A stretch of 64,000 nt of DNA from Jatrophihabitans sp. (GCA_036389035.1 DASVQQ010000017.1:1-64000); one strand, 5' to 3'. Positions 51,441 to 64,000 are shown, counted from the first letter of the stretch. The notes: generated by a model not told the origin, from the sequence alone. A program made the numbers and translations.

Positions 51441-54400
51441 GTGCCGCCGTCTCCTGCCAGCTCGCCGTCCTGGCTTCGCCGGCTCACCGGCTACTGCATG
51501 CGGCACCGGTTCGACCTGTTCGGCGCCTTCGGCTCCGCGCTTGCCGGCGCCCTGGTGCTGGCCGCCGTACCGCTGATCGTCAAGCACGTCGTCGACATCG
51601 TCAGCCAGCCGGTGGAACCGGGCCTGCAACGGCCGTCGGTGGCGCCCTGGGTGGCCCTGCTGGTCGGCGCCGCGCTGCTCCAGTACGGCCTGACCTTTCT
51701 GCGCCGGTTCACCGCCGGCCGGCTGTCCCTCGACGTCCAGTACGACCTGCGCGCCGATGTCTTCAAATCGCTGCAACGGCTGGACGGCGCGGCCCAGGAC
51801 GCCCTGCAGACCGGCCAGGTGGTCAGCCGCTCGATCAGCGACGTCGGCCTGGTGCAGGGGCTGCTGTCCTTTCTGCCGGTGCTGACCGGAAACGGCCTGC
51901 TGTTCTTCATCTCACTGTTCGCCATGGTGTGGTTGTCGCCGGTGCTGACCCTGGTGGTGCTGGGGATCGTGCCGGCGCTCTGGTTCATCGCGCGGCTGTC
52001 CGGGCGTGACCTGTTTCCGGCCAACTGGTCGGCCCAGCTGCAGGCCGGTGAGCTGGTCGGGCAGGTGGAGGCCGCGGTCACCGGCGTCCGGGTGGTCAAG
52101 GGCTTCGGGCAGGAGCACCGCGAGGTGCTCGAGCTCAGCCGCCGGGCGCGCACCCTGTTCGCCGAGCGGATGCGGGTGGTCAGGCTGCAGGCCAAGTACT
52201 CCTCGGCGTTGACCGCGGTGCCGGCGCTGGGCCAGGTCGGGGTGCTGCTGGTCGGCGGCTGGCTGGCGTTGCACGGCCAGATCACCCTGGGCACCTTCTT
52301 GGCGTTCTCCACCTACCTCGGCCAGATGGTCGGCCCGGTACGGGGCGTGACCGCGCTGCTGACCATCGGCCAGCAGGCCCGGGCCGGCGTCGAGCGGGTG
52401 CTGGAGGTGATCGACTCCTCGCCCGAGGTGCGCGATCCGGAGGACCCACGACCGCTGCCCGACGGCCCGCTCGGCCTGCGGTTCACCGGCGTCGAGTTCG
52501 GCTACACCCGCTCCAACCCGGTGCTGCGCGGCCTGGACCTGAGCATCGAGCCGGGCGAGACGGTCGCGATCGTCGGCGGCGCCGGATCGGGCAAGTCGAC
52601 CCTGGCGATGCTGGTCCCCCGCTTCTACGACGTGCACTCCGGCTCGCTGAGCGTCGGCGGCGTGGACGTGCGCCAGGTCCGGCTCGCCGAGCTGCGCGCC
52701 ACCATAGGGATGGTCTTCGAGGACAGCTTCCTGTTCTCGGACACGATCGCCGCCAACATCGCCTACGGCCGCCCGGACGCCAGCCAGGAACGGATCGTCG
52801 CCGCGGCAGAGGCCGCCGAGGCGGCCGAGTTCATCGCCGACCTGCCGCAGGGCTATGACACCGTGGTGGGCGAGCGCGGCCTGACCCTGTCGGGTGGTCA
52901 GCGCCAGCGCATCGCGCTGGCCCGGGCGCTGCTCACCGATCCGCGGATCATGCTGCTCGACGACGCGACCAGCGCGGTCGACCCCCGGGTGGAGGCCGAG
53001 ATCCTGGCCACCTTGCGCCAGCTGATCCGGGGCCGCACCACCGTGTTGATCGCGCACCGCCGCTCGACGCTGTCGCTGGCCGACCGGATCGCGGTGCTTG
53101 AGCACGGCCGGGTCGCCGACATCGGCAGCTTCGACGAGCTGATGGAGCGGTGCGCGCTGTTCCGGCTGCTGCTGGGCGGCCCGGGCGAGGACGCCGAGGG
53201 CATCGACGCGGGCGAGCTGACCAGCGCCGAGCCGGTGGACTCCGAGGTCGTCGACGGGGTCAGCACCGCGCTGTGGCGCCCGGTCGAGTCCGACCCGGTG
53301 GAGGCGACCTCGAACCGGGTGCGCCGAGCCGCCGAGACCGGTGCGATGGGTGGCGGCCGGGGGCTGTTCGACGCCGTCCCGGCCTCGGAAGAGCTGCTGG
53401 CCAAGGTCGCCGCGCTGCCGCCGGCCACCGACCACCCGGGCATCGACGAGTCCGCCGCCCAGGCCGCCGACCCCCGGTTCAGCCTGCGCGGGCTGCTGAA
53501 GCCGCTGCGGCTGGCCTTCGCCCTCGGCATCGGGTTGATCGGGCTGGACGCGGTGCTGCAACTGACCCTGCCGCTGCTGATCCGCACCGGCATCGACCGC
53601 GGCGTCGCCGAGCGCCAGTCCGAGGTGCTGTTCGCCGTCTCGGCGATCGCCCTCGCGGTGCTGCTGGTGGACTGGGCGGTCAGCGCCGCCGGCCAGCGGC
53701 TGACCGGGCGCACCGGCGAGCGGCTGCTCTACACCTTGCGGGTCAAGGCGTTCGCGCACCTGCAACGGCTCAGCCTGGACTACTACGAGCGCGAGCTGGG
53801 CGGGCGCATCATGACCCGGATGACGACCGACGTGGACGCGTTGTCGAACTTCCTGCAGACCGGGCTGTCCTCGGCGCTGATCAGCCTGCTGACCCTGATC
53901 GGCGTGCTGTTCGCGCTGCTGCTGCTCGACGCCCAGCTCGCCCTGGTGTTGGTGGTGGCGCTGCCGATCCTGATGGTGGCCACCATCGTGTTCCGGCGGC
54001 TGTCGGTGCCCGCCTACGTCGAGGCCCGCGAGCGGGTCAGCACGGTCAACGCCCAGTTCCAGGAGAACGTGGCCGGCGTCCGGGTGGCGCAGGTGTTCAG
54101 CCGCGAGCAGCACAACGCCGACGCCTTCCTCGGCGCCGCCCGCAACTACCGGAACTCCAGGCTGCGGGCCCAGGTCTACATCGCGACCTACTTTCCGTTC
54201 GTCCAACTGCTGGCCGACCTGTCCGGCGCGGCGGTGCTGGCCTTCGGCGCGCACCGGCTGGCGCAGGGCAACCTCTCGGTCGGCTCGCTGATCGCCTTCT
54301 TCCTGTACCTGGACGCCTTCTTCGGACCGGTCCAGCAGCTGTCGCAGGTCTTCGACGGCTACCAGCAGGCCTCGGTCGGGCTGTCCCGGCTGAAGGACCT

Positions 54401-55265
54401 GCTGCGCACCCCGACCGGCACGCCGGAGCCACCGGCCCCGCTGCCGGTGCCGGCGTTGCGCGGTGAGATCAGCCTGACCGACGTCCACTTCGCCTACCTG
54501 GCAACGGCGAAGCCGGCCGTCAGCGGCATCGACCTGCACATCCCGGCCGGGCAGTCGGTGGCCCTGGTCGGTCAGACCGGCGCCGGAAAGTCCACCCTGG
54601 TCAAGCTGATCGCCCGGTTCTACGACCCGACCGCCGGCGTGGTCGAGGTCGACGGCCGGGACCTGCGCGAGCTGGACCTGCCCGGTTACCGCCAGCACCT
54701 GGGCATCGTTCCGCAGGAGGCCTACCTGTCGCCGGGGTCGATCCGCGACGCGATCGCCTACGGCAAGCCGGACGCCACCGACGCCGAGGTCGAGCGGGCC
54801 GCCAGGGCGGTCGGGGCGCACCAGATGGTGGCGACGTTGAGCGGCGGCTACCGGCACCAGGTGGGCGAGCGCGGCCGCAACCTCTCTGCCGGCCAGCGGC
54901 AGCTGATCGCACTGGCCCGCGCCGAGCTCGTGGACCCCGACATCCTGCTGCTCGACGAGGCCACCGCGGCGCTCGACCTGGCCAGCGAGGCCCTGGTCAC
55001 CGAGGCGACCCAGCGGCTCAGCCGGCACCGGACCACGGTCACGGTTGCGCACCGGCTGACCACGGCGGCCCGCGCCGACCGGATCGTGATGCTCGACGAC
55101 GGCCGGATCATCGAGGACGGCAGCCATCAGCGCCTGCTGGCCGCCGGCGGCAGCTACGCCCGGCTGTGGCGCTCCTACCTCGCCGGGTCGGATGGCTCAG
55201 TGATCGACGGCGTCGCCGACGTAGCCGGGCCCGTGCCGGCCGAGGGCGCAGTCGTCATCGACTAG
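51441..55265 (+). CDS. ABC exporter, two fused half-transporters
   Basis: A 1274-residue protein: membrane domain, ATPase, membrane domain, ATPase. The first ATPase has VGGAGSGKSTLAM and LTLSGGQRQRIALARAL with LLDDATSAVD, in which the usual Glu of Walker B is Asp, suggesting a weak site. The second has VGQTGAGKSTLVK, LSAGQRQLIALARAEL and [11 protein letters not shown], the normal catalytic site. This asymmetry is known from heterodimeric exporters such as BmrCD and TM287/288, here in one chain. GTG start with AGGAT upstream. The substrate is unknown; multidrug or lipid export is the usual role. Confidence 0.93.
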   Translation: MPPSPASSPSWLRRLTGYCMRHRFDLFGAFGSALAGALVLAAVPLIVKHVVDIVSQPVEPGLQRPSVAPWVALLVGAALLQYGLTFLRRFTAGRLSLDVQYDLRADVFKSLQRLDGAAQDALQTGQVVSRSISDVGLVQGLLSFLPVLTGNGLLFFISLFAMVWLSPVLTLVVLGIVPALWFIARLSGRDLFPANWSAQLQAGELVGQVEAAVTGVRVVKGFGQEHREVLELSRRARTLFAERMRVVRLQAKYSSALTAVPALGQVGVLLVGGWLALHGQITLGTFLAFSTYLGQMVGPVRGVTALLTIGQQARAGVERVLEVIDSSPEVRDPEDPRPLPDGPLGLRFTGVEFGYTRSNPVLRGLDLSIEPGETVAIVGGAGSGKSTLAMLVPRFYDVHSGSLSVGGVDVRQVRLAELRATIGMVFEDSFLFSDTIAANIAYGRPDASQERIVAAAEAAEAAEFIADLPQGYDTVVGERGLTLSGGQRQRIALARALLTDPRIMLLDDATSAVDPRVEAEILATLRQLIRGRTTVLIAHRRSTLSLADRIAVLEHGRVADIGSFDELMERCALFRLLLGGPGEDAEGIDAGELTSAEPVDSEVVDGVSTALWRPVESDPVEATSNRVRRAAETGAMGGGRGLFDAVPASEELLAKVAALPPATDHPGIDESAAQAADPRFSLRGLLKPLRLAFALGIGLIGLDAVLQLTLPLLIRTGIDRGVAERQSEVLFAVSAIALAVLLVDWAVSAAGQRLTGRTGERLLYTLRVKAFAHLQRLSLDYYERELGGRIMTRMTTDVDALSNFLQTGLSSALISLLTLIGVLFALLLLDAQLALVLVVALPILMVATIVFRRLSVPAYVEARERVSTVNAQFQENVAGVRVAQVFSREQHNADAFLGAARNYRNSRLRAQVYIATYFPFVQLLADLSGAAVLAFGAHRLAQGNLSVGSLIAFFLYLDAFFGPVQQLSQVFDGYQQASVGLSRLKDLLRTPTGTPEPPAPLPVPALRGEISLTDVHFAYLATAKPAVSGIDLHIPAGQSVALVGQTGAGKSTLVKLIARFYDPTAGVVEVDGRDLRELDLPGYRQHLGIVPQEAYLSPGSIRDAIAYGKPDATDAEVERAARAVGAHQMVATLSGGYRHQVGERGRNLSAGQRQLIALARAELVDPDILLLDEATAALDLASEALVTEATQRLSRHRTTVTVAHRLTTAARADRIVMLDDGRIIEDGSHQRLLAAGGSYARLWRSYLAGSDGSVIDGVADVAGPVPAEGAVVID

Positions 55266-56258
55266 CGGCCGGTCACCGTGCTGGTGATCGGCCTGCAGGG
55301 TGGCGTGGTCGATTCGATGGGTGTCGGCCAGCACCAGGCGCACGGCCCGGGCGACCTCGTGGCAGTCATAGCTGGCATCGATCACCAGGTGGGCCGACAG
55401 CGCCGGCTCGCCGGCCCCGAGATCCCAGACGTGCAGGTCGTGCACCTCGGTGACGCCGGGCACCGCCGCCATCGAGCGCCCCACCTGGCCCGGGTCGGTG
55501 CCGGTCGGCGCGGCTTCGAGGAACACCCGCCCGGCCGAGCGCACCAGCGCCACCCCGCTGTGCACCATCAGCGCCGCGACCACCAGCGAGGCCACCGCGT
55601 CGGCCCGGGTCCAGCCGGTCAGCATCATCACCGCACCGGCGATGGCGGTGGCCACGAACGCCCACAGGTCGGTGATCAGGTGCGCCAGCGCGCCGCGGAC
55701 GTTCAGGCTGGATCGGTCGGCCCGGGCGGCCAGCATCACCGCCAGCAGGTTCACCGCGATCCCGATCAGGGCCACGATCAGCACGGCCGCGCCCGGCACG
55801 TCCGGCGGGTCGAACAACCGCCGTACCGCAGCCACGCTGAACCACACGGCCAGCAGCAGCAGCGTGATGCCGTTGGCCTGCGCCGAGATGGCGTCGATCC
55901 GGGTGAAGCCATAGGTGTAGGCGCCCCGGGCGGGGCGCTGCGAAATGCCGGAAGCGACGATGGCGACCGCCAGGGCGGCGGCGTCGGTGAGCATGTGACC
56001 GGCGTCGGTGAGCAGGGCCAGCGAGCCCACGGCCAGCCCGACCGCCACCTCGCAGACCAGGAACACCACGATCACCGCGAGCGCGGCCGACAGCCACCGG
56101 CGGTCGGCCTCGGGCCCACCGTGCGAGTGCGAACCGTGCGAGTGCGAACCGTGCGAGTGCGATCCGTGCGAGTGCGATCCGTGCGAGTGCGAGCCGTGCG
56201 GCTGGGACCCGCGCTGGGAGCCGCCGTGCGGGTGGCCGGTCGCGGGCGTGGGGTTCAC
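55197..56258 (-). CDS. Cation diffusion facilitator with His-rich N terminus
   Basis: A 353-residue CDF transporter that exports zinc, cobalt or related metals. A His-rich segment of HGSHS repeats (about 20-47) precedes six membrane helices with LTDAGHMLTDAAALAVA (metal-site Asp-x-x-x-His form) and AHLITDLWAFVATAIAG. The C-terminal domain has HDLHVWDLGAGEPALSAHLV. GTG at 56258 is the only start close to the domain. The last 69 bases overlap the convergent ABC exporter gene, so the two terminators are not separable. Confidence 0.88.
   Translation of the reverse strand: MNPTPATGHPHGGSQRGSQPHGSHSHGSHSHGSHSHGSHSHGSHSHGGPEADRRWLSAALAVIVVFLVCEVAVGLAVGSLALLTDAGHMLTDAAALAVAIVASGISQRPARGAYTYGFTRIDAISAQANGITLLLLAVWFSVAAVRRLFDPPDVPGAAVLIVALIGIAVNLLAVMLAARADRSSLNVRGALAHLITDLWAFVATAIAGAVMMLTGWTRADAVASLVVAALMVHSGVALVRSAGRVFLEAAPTGTDPGQVGRSMAAVPGVTEVHDLHVWDLGAGEPALSAHLVIDASYDCHEVARAVRLVLADTHRIDHATLQADHQHGDRPLVDDDCALGRHGPGYVGDAVDH
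56118..56192 (-). repeat. 15-base tandem repeat encoding the His-rich segment
   Basis: Five units of 15 bases ([AT]CCGTGCGAGTGCGA on the plus strand) encode the repeated Gly-Ser-His-Ser-His motif of the metal transporter. Number may vary between strains. It is not a CRISPR array. Confidence 0.8.
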
Positions 56259-56359
56259 CGCCCCAGCATGAGTCGGCCCGCGGCGCGGCGTCAATCGCGT
56301 CCGGATCCGATCGCCGGTCCTGATCCCCAGCCGCGTCCCCAGCCGAGTCACCAGGCCTG

Positions 56360-57808
<1,449 letters not shown>

Positions 57809-57877
57809 CTAGTGACCGCGGCCCGGCCCTTCCCGGCTGGGCCCGGCGTGCCGCTGGCGGTAAGTACTGTGGTGGGA

Positions 57878-58354
57878 GTGAGTATCGCGGTCTTCGACAT
57901 CGACGGCGTGGTGGCCGACGTCCGCCACCGGCTGCACCACCTGGAGCGCAAGCCCAAGGACTGGACCGGGTTCTTCGCCGCGGCGGCCGGGGATTCGGGC
58001 CTGGCCGAGGGCATCGACCGGGTGCTGGCCGCGGTCGATGACCACGAGATCGTCTGGCTCACCGGACGGCCGAACTCGCTGCGAGCGGTGACCCGCGACT
58101 GGCTGGCCGACCGCGGGCTGCCGGTGACCGAGCTGATCATGCGGGGCCACCGCGACTTCCGGCCGGCGCCGGTGCTCAAGGTGGCCGAGCTGACCGCGCT
58201 GCGGGACTCGGGCCGGCAGGTGCGGCTGTTCGTCGACGATGACGCCAGGGTGATCGCCGCGGCCGGGAAGGCCGGCTTTCCGGTGGTGCTGGCCGACTGG
58301 ATGCCCTCGTCACCGGTGCTGTCCCAGGCCCAGGATCAGGCCGGCCGAACCTGA
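57878..58354 (+). CDS. HAD-superfamily hydrolase
   Basis: A 158-residue HAD phosphatase-like protein. Motif I is VFDIDGVVADVRHRLHHL (Asp nucleophile), motif II is WLTGRPNS and motif IV is LFVDDDARVI. The fold resembles short 5'-nucleotidase-like or polynucleotide-kinase phosphatases. The start is uncertain: GTG at 57878 or in-frame GTG at 57872. The substrate is unknown. Confidence 0.85.
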   Translation: MSIAVFDIDGVVADVRHRLHHLERKPKDWTGFFAAAAGDSGLAEGIDRVLAAVDDHEIVWLTGRPNSLRAVTRDWLADRGLPVTELIMRGHRDFRPAPVLKVAELTALRDSGRQVRLFVDDDARVIAAAGKAGFPVVLADWMPSSPVLSQAQDQAGRT

Positions 58355-58453
58355 GCAGGGGGCTCTCGAACACCAGACCTTGAGGGAATCTAGAGGCACT
58401 TCACTTGACAAATCCGGACAACATGGCGTTGGGTTAGTGTTAAGATTTCAATT

Positions 58454-58501
58454 CGAGAACGACTGCGTGCCATCGCAGGAATGGAGCTGTAATCGTTCTC
58501 G
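58454..58501 (+). other. Structured 5' leader of the DUF5999 gene
   Basis: CGAGAACGA (58454-58462) and TCGTTCTCG (58493-58501) are perfect 9-bp arms. Directly inside lies CTGCG-TGCCAT-CGCAG (58463-58478). The structure ends 80 bases before the DUF5999 start, and TTGACA at 58405-58410 may be a -35 box upstream. It could be a regulatory leader RNA or a protein-binding palindrome. Confidence 0.5.
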
Positions 58502-58581
58502 GAATGAGCCAAGATTGATGTGCGTTACACCACGATCCGATAGACACCAGATAGACACTGACGAAGCTAGGACGCAGGCAC

Positions 58582-58860
58582 ATGAGTCACTTCGATAACT
58601 CGCCGGAGCTCGATCTAGGGATCAGCTCGCCGCATCCGGTCACCCGTGGAGCCTGCACCCACGAGCCCCGGTGCCCTGACGCGCACGGCTTGGACCGGGA
58701 CGCCGCGCACGTGATCGCCTGTCACCCGGAGCAAGGCTGGAGCCTGCTGTGCAACGGCATCGTGCTCTTCGAGGACAGCGGTGAGATCCTGCCGGACGGG
58801 CACTGCGTGCAGGCTCGCCGTGCCGAACTGACCGCGGCAGCGCTGCACCGAGTGGCCTGA
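58582..58860 (+). CDS. DUF5999 family protein
   Basis: A 92-residue protein with a Cys/His-rich core: CTHEPRCPDAHGLDRDAA, then HPEQGWSLLCNGIVLFEDSGEILPDG. The core matches small actinobacterial proteins conserved with Streptomyces (DUF5999). The Cys residues may bind a metal. No function is established. The gene is preceded by a long, hairpin-containing leader. Confidence 0.82.
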   Translation: MSHFDNSPELDLGISSPHPVTRGACTHEPRCPDAHGLDRDAAHVIACHPEQGWSLLCNGIVLFEDSGEILPDGHCVQARRAELTAAALHRVA

Positions 58861-58910
58861 TCCGCTCCACCCGTCGCGCCTGCTGGCGCGGCAGCAACCC
58901 GCTCGCATCC

Positions 58911-58938
58911 CTGCTCACCGGCCGCGGCCGGTGAGCAG
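58911..58938. terminator. 28-base perfect palindrome between DUF5999 and gcvP
   Basis: The arms CTGCTCACCGGCCG and CGGCCGGTGAGCAG (14 bases each) are perfectly complementary without loop. The site lies between two convergent genes and is a likely bidirectional terminator. No U tract is present. Confidence 0.6.
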
Positions 58939-58978
58939 TTCCATGTTCGAAGCTGGACATTGCGCCTAGCAGTCCGCC

Positions 58979-61852
<2,874 letters not shown>

Positions 61853-61880
61853 GACGGGGCTCCAACTTCAGACAGGGCCG

Positions 61881-61910
61881 AAATAGCCCGGCCGGTGAGC
61901 CGAGCTATTC
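61881..61910 (-). promoter_or_regulatory. Expression-platform stem of the glycine riboswitch
   Basis: On the minus strand AATAGC (61909-61904) pairs with GCTATT (61887-61882), with a nested CGGC and GCCG. It lies between the aptamer and gcvP. It may act as a terminator or competing stem for the switch. Confidence 0.5.
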
Positions 61911-61911
61911 C

Positions 61912-62032
61912 CCCTCTGTCAGGCTGACGCCCTTCAGAGCTACCTGCACGCACGGTCCTGCAGCCTGAGAGGTTGGCGGGGAAATTGCCCCTTCGGCGCC
62001 GTCCAGAAACTGCTGGACGAACTCTCCCGTGC
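61912..62032 (-). ncRNA. Glycine riboswitch (gcvT type) upstream of gcvP
   Basis: The minus strand has the conserved order GGGAGAG (62028-62022), a GTCCAG/CTGGAC hairpin, GGCGCCGAAGGGGCAA (about 62000-61985), CTCTCAGG (61971-61964), AGGACCG, and CTCTGAAGGGCG with a closing CAGAGGGGGAA. These are the hallmark words of the glycine riboswitch. It appears to be a single aptamer with a vestigial 3' partner stem. It ends about 60 bases before gcvP. Confidence 0.88.
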
Positions 62033-62079
62033 GCGTGTAGCGGTACCTGCAAGGTTACCAGCCCGGCCGGTGTGAGCGC

Positions 62080-62634
62080 CTAGGCCGAGGCGGTGCGGCG
62101 CTGCCTGCGCCGGGTCAGCTCGTCGGCGGCCGCCTCGGTGCTGACCGCGCCGTCGGTGCGCTCGGACGGCAGGGTCGCCAGTGAGCCGGCAAGCTCGCGC
62201 AGCGCGCCGCTGACGGCGATGCCGAACACGCCCTGACCGCCGCGCAGCAGGTCGACCACCTCTTCGTTGGAGGTGCACTCATAGACCGTGGTGCCGTCGG
62301 AGAGCAGGGTGATCCTGGCCAGGTCGTCCACGCCGCGCTCGCGCAGGGTGTCGACGGCCAGCCGGATGTTCTGCAGGGAGACGCCGGTGTCCAGCAGCCG
62401 CTTGACGACCTTGAGGACCAGGATGTCCTTGAACGAGTACAGCCGCTGGCTGCCCGAGCCGGCCGCCGAGCGGACCGAGGGCACCACCAGCTCGGTGCGG
62501 GCCCAGTAGTCCAGCTGGCGGTAGGTGATGCCGGCGGCGGCACAGGCGGTGGGGCCGCGGTAGCCGACCGAGTCGTCAGTGCCGATGCCCGGCTGGGAGA
62601 ACAGCTCGCCCTGCTCCGGCGTATGGTCCAGCAC
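62080..62634 (-). CDS. MerR-family regulator (Rv1830-like)
   Basis: A 184-residue MerR-type protein with the N-terminal helix-turn-helix YRGPTACAAAGITYRQLDYWARTELVVPS and LYSFKDILVLKVVKRLLDTGVSLQNIRLAV. A C-terminal part of about 80 residues ends in an Arg-rich tail. The position between gcvP and the DUF151 gene corresponds to Rv1830 of Mycobacterium tuberculosis, a regulator linked to cell division. A promoter candidate lies upstream. Confidence 0.9.
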   Translation of the reverse strand: MLDHTPEQGELFSQPGIGTDDSVGYRGPTACAAAGITYRQLDYWARTELVVPSVRSAAGSGSQRLYSFKDILVLKVVKRLLDTGVSLQNIRLAVDTLRERGVDDLARITLLSDGTTVYECTSNEEVVDLLRGGQGVFGIAVSGALRELAGSLATLPSERTDGAVSTEAAADELTRRRQRRTASA

Positions 62635-62739
62635 GTCGATCTCCTACCTGCCGCGCACATCGCTGCGATCCCCTGACCGCCTCCGATTCTGGGTGAACCA
62701 GGCGCGGCGCCCACCGAATTGCACCGTGGGTATTTACCG

Positions 62740-62769
62740 ACGGTATGCCGCGGTGGCTGCAACGGTCAA
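62740..62769 (-). promoter_or_regulatory. Candidate promoter of the Rv1830-like MerR gene
   Basis: TTGACC (62769-62764) is followed on the minus strand after 18 bases by TACCGT (62745-62740), about 105 bases before the start. Spacing is acceptable. Confidence 0.35.
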
Positions 62770-62857
62770 TGCGGCTCGCCGGATCGGACCGAAAAAGTAA
62801 CCGTCGAGTTCAGCTGCAGACTTTCGGCGGGCTGCTGGCCAGCCGGCGCGGCTGTGC

Positions 62858-63361
62858 TCAGCTGGTTCCGGGATGCGGCTCGTCGCCTTCGGAGCCGGCG
62901 AAGTCATCGGCGGAGATGGTGTCCAGGAATTCCCGGAACCGCTCCACCTCGTCCTCGTCCTCCTCGGGAATGGAGATGCCGGCGGTGGCCAGCACGCTCT
63001 CGTCGCCCACGATCGGGGTCTCGGTCCGCAGCGCCAGCGCGATCGCGTCCGAAGGGCGGGCGCTGACCGTGGTGCCGTCGGCGAACTGCAGCTCGGCGTA
63101 GAAGACGTCGTCCCGGAGCTCGGTGATCGAGACCTGCTTCAGCTCACCGCCCAGCGCGTTGATCACGTCCCGGAGCAGGTCATGGGTCATCGGGCGAGGG
63201 GTTTGGACACCTTGCTGCTCGAAGGCGATGGCCGAGGCCTCTACCGCGCCGATCCAGATCGGCAGGTACCGCGCGCCATCGGATTCCTTGAGCAGGACCA
63301 CCGGCTGGTTAGCGGGCAACTCGACCCGCACGCCGACAACCTGCAGCGGATGCAGAGTCAT
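62858..63361 (-). CDS. Bifunctional nuclease family protein (DUF151)
   Basis: A 167-residue protein with the DUF151 words VELPANQPVVLLKESDGARYLPIWIG, EASAIAFEQQG, RPMTHDLL and ELQFADGTTVSARPSDAIALALR. An acidic C terminus (EEDEDEVERFREFL) follows. Members of this family are linked to RNase/DNase activity in plants and Thermotoga, though bacterial roles remain unclear. Position equals Rv1829. Confidence 0.9.
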   Translation of the reverse strand: MTLHPLQVVGVRVELPANQPVVLLKESDGARYLPIWIGAVEASAIAFEQQGVQTPRPMTHDLLRDVINALGGELKQVSITELRDDVFYAELQFADGTTVSARPSDAIALALRTETPIVGDESVLATAGISIPEEDEDEVERFREFLDTISADDFAGSEGDEPHPGTS

Positions 63362-63419
63362 CTGGCAGCCCCTCTTCTGTCTTGAGACGTGACCCCTTCG
63401 AGCCTAGCCGGTTCTCCGC

Positions 63420-64000
63420 TCAGCCGACGATCTCACGTAGCCCAATCTGCACCAGAGCGGCGTGCAGGCGCACCGACAGCGCCGCCAGCTCCCGCACCGT
63501 CTCCTCGGCGCGGGCCCGGCCCTCGCCGCTGCGCTGCTTGGCCATCGGGCCGGCGACCTGGCCGAACAGCCCGACCTCGCGGTCAGCGGCGGATTTGAAG
63601 CCGCGCAGGTGCCGGCCCTCGATGCCGAACCTGGCCATCTCGGCCACCACCCGGGCGATCGCCAGCGCGTCGTCGTCGTAGTAACCGCCGGCCCGCTGGC
63701 TGATCAGGCCGTACTGCTCCAGCTCGGACAGCTGGGCCGGGCGCAGACCCGCGGTGTTGAGCAACTCCTCGCGGCTCAACCGCATCGCGGCGGCCGAGGA
63801 CCGGAAGTGCTCCGGCGTGGGGGCGTTGTCGACGATGGCGGGGTGAGCGGCCCGCGGCACCGAGCTGTTGGGCACCGGTCCGTGGCCGTGGCCCCGGTCG
63901 ATCGCCTCCAGCTGTTCCTTGATGACCCGCAGCGGCAGGTAGTGGTCACGTTGCTGGCTGAGCACGTACTTCAGCCTGGCGACGTCGGAGCCGGAGAACT
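63420..64000 (-). CDS. ftsR: MerR-family regulator FtsR-like (Rv1828), 5' end beyond the window
   Basis: A partial protein. The visible part begins with SGSDVARLKYVLSQQRDHYLPLRVIKEQLEAID, the end of a MerR winged helix, and continues with a long C-terminal domain (PAQLSELEQYGLISQRAGGYYDDDAL, HLRGFKSAADREVGLFGQVAGP). It corresponds to FtsR of Corynebacterium glutamicum, an activator of ftsZ. The N-terminal recognition helix lies outside the window. Shorter GTG-started reading is rejected because the family sequence clearly continues upstream. Confidence 0.88.
   Translation of the reverse strand, partial: FSGSDVARLKYVLSQQRDHYLPLRVIKEQLEAIDRGHGHGPVPNSSVPRAAHPAIVDNAPTPEHFRSSAAAMRLSREELLNTAGLRPAQLSELEQYGLISQRAGGYYDDDALAIARVVAEMARFGIEGRHLRGFKSAADREVGLFGQVAGPMAKQRSGEGRARAEETVRELAALSVRLHAALVQIGLREIVG

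Noticed and set aside
51912..55127. A 1071-codon open frame antisense to the ABC exporter
   Set aside because: High-G+C shadow of the real gene. Residue composition is His/Gln/Arg/Gly-rich without domains.
56118..56192. Possible CRISPR array
   Set aside because: Short 15-base units without spacers, in frame within a His-rich coding segment.

Overview
The window is G+C-rich actinobacterial chromosome, roughly 70% by eye. The right end carries the actinobacterial block ftsR-type MerR / DUF151 nuclease / second MerR / glycine riboswitch / gcvP, which in Mycobacterium sits beside garA. Ku with LigD-type proteins, GuaB1, a DUF5999 protein and a SMPI-like inhibitor also fit soil Actinobacteria. 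The first 2.7 kb carries intergenic repeats and a style that recall Geodermatophilaceae. The genus cannot be fixed from this sequence alone.

Layout. 0-2.7 kb: a CBS/CorC membrane protein and a secreted CAP-domain protein, flanked by copies of one intergenic repeat. 2.8-7.5 kb: a UvrA-like ABC ATPase and a large secreted repeat protein. 7.6-19.4 kb: a divergent sugar locus. The minus strand holds a ROK regulator, binding protein, two permeases, ADP-ribosylglycohydrolase and GDPD. The plus strand holds alpha-galactosidase, two oxidoreductases and a PfkB kinase. 19.4-21.6 kb: a lower-G+C remnant island with a 54-residue Cys-rich ORF, a broken AlbA_2-like gene, a small membrane protein and IS-end-like tandem repeats. 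21.6-25.4 kb: a 1067-residue secreted RTX/VWA/TSP3 protein ending in a NucA/NucB nuclease domain, translationally coupled to a SUKH-type immunity protein. 25.4-33.3 kb: tandem serine hydrolases, a VOC protein, a divergent HTH-regulator/MFS pair on one palindromic operator, a D-cysteine desulfhydrase-like enzyme, a tRNA-like RNA candidate and small metabolic genes.

33.4-41.2 kb is a second sugar locus: sugar isomerase, RbsB/C/A-type ABC importer, Gfo/Idh/MocA dehydrogenase and a divergent ROK regulator. 41.2-46.6 kb holds an emfourin-like inhibitor, a PLD-family protein, a hydrolase, exonuclease III and an RHH protein fused to a degenerate HerA/TraG-like domain. 46.6-50.7 kb holds trpS, whose leader looks like a complete ribosome-mediated attenuator, followed by an NHEJ module with Ku and a LigD split into ligase and polymerase cistrons. 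50.7-58.9 kb holds an I36 inhibitor, a 57-residue Cys protein, a fused double ABC exporter, a His-rich CDF transporter, guaB1, an HAD hydrolase and DUF5999. 59-64 kb is the gcvP/riboswitch/MerR/DUF151/MerR block.

The most notable items are the NucA/NucB toxin with its coupled SUKH immunity gene, the trpS attenuator with a second Shine-Dalgarno-sequestering hairpin, the apparently leaderless back-to-back promoter at 28.7 kb, and the small Cys-rich genes. Domain calls were made by eye from motifs. No database search was run.
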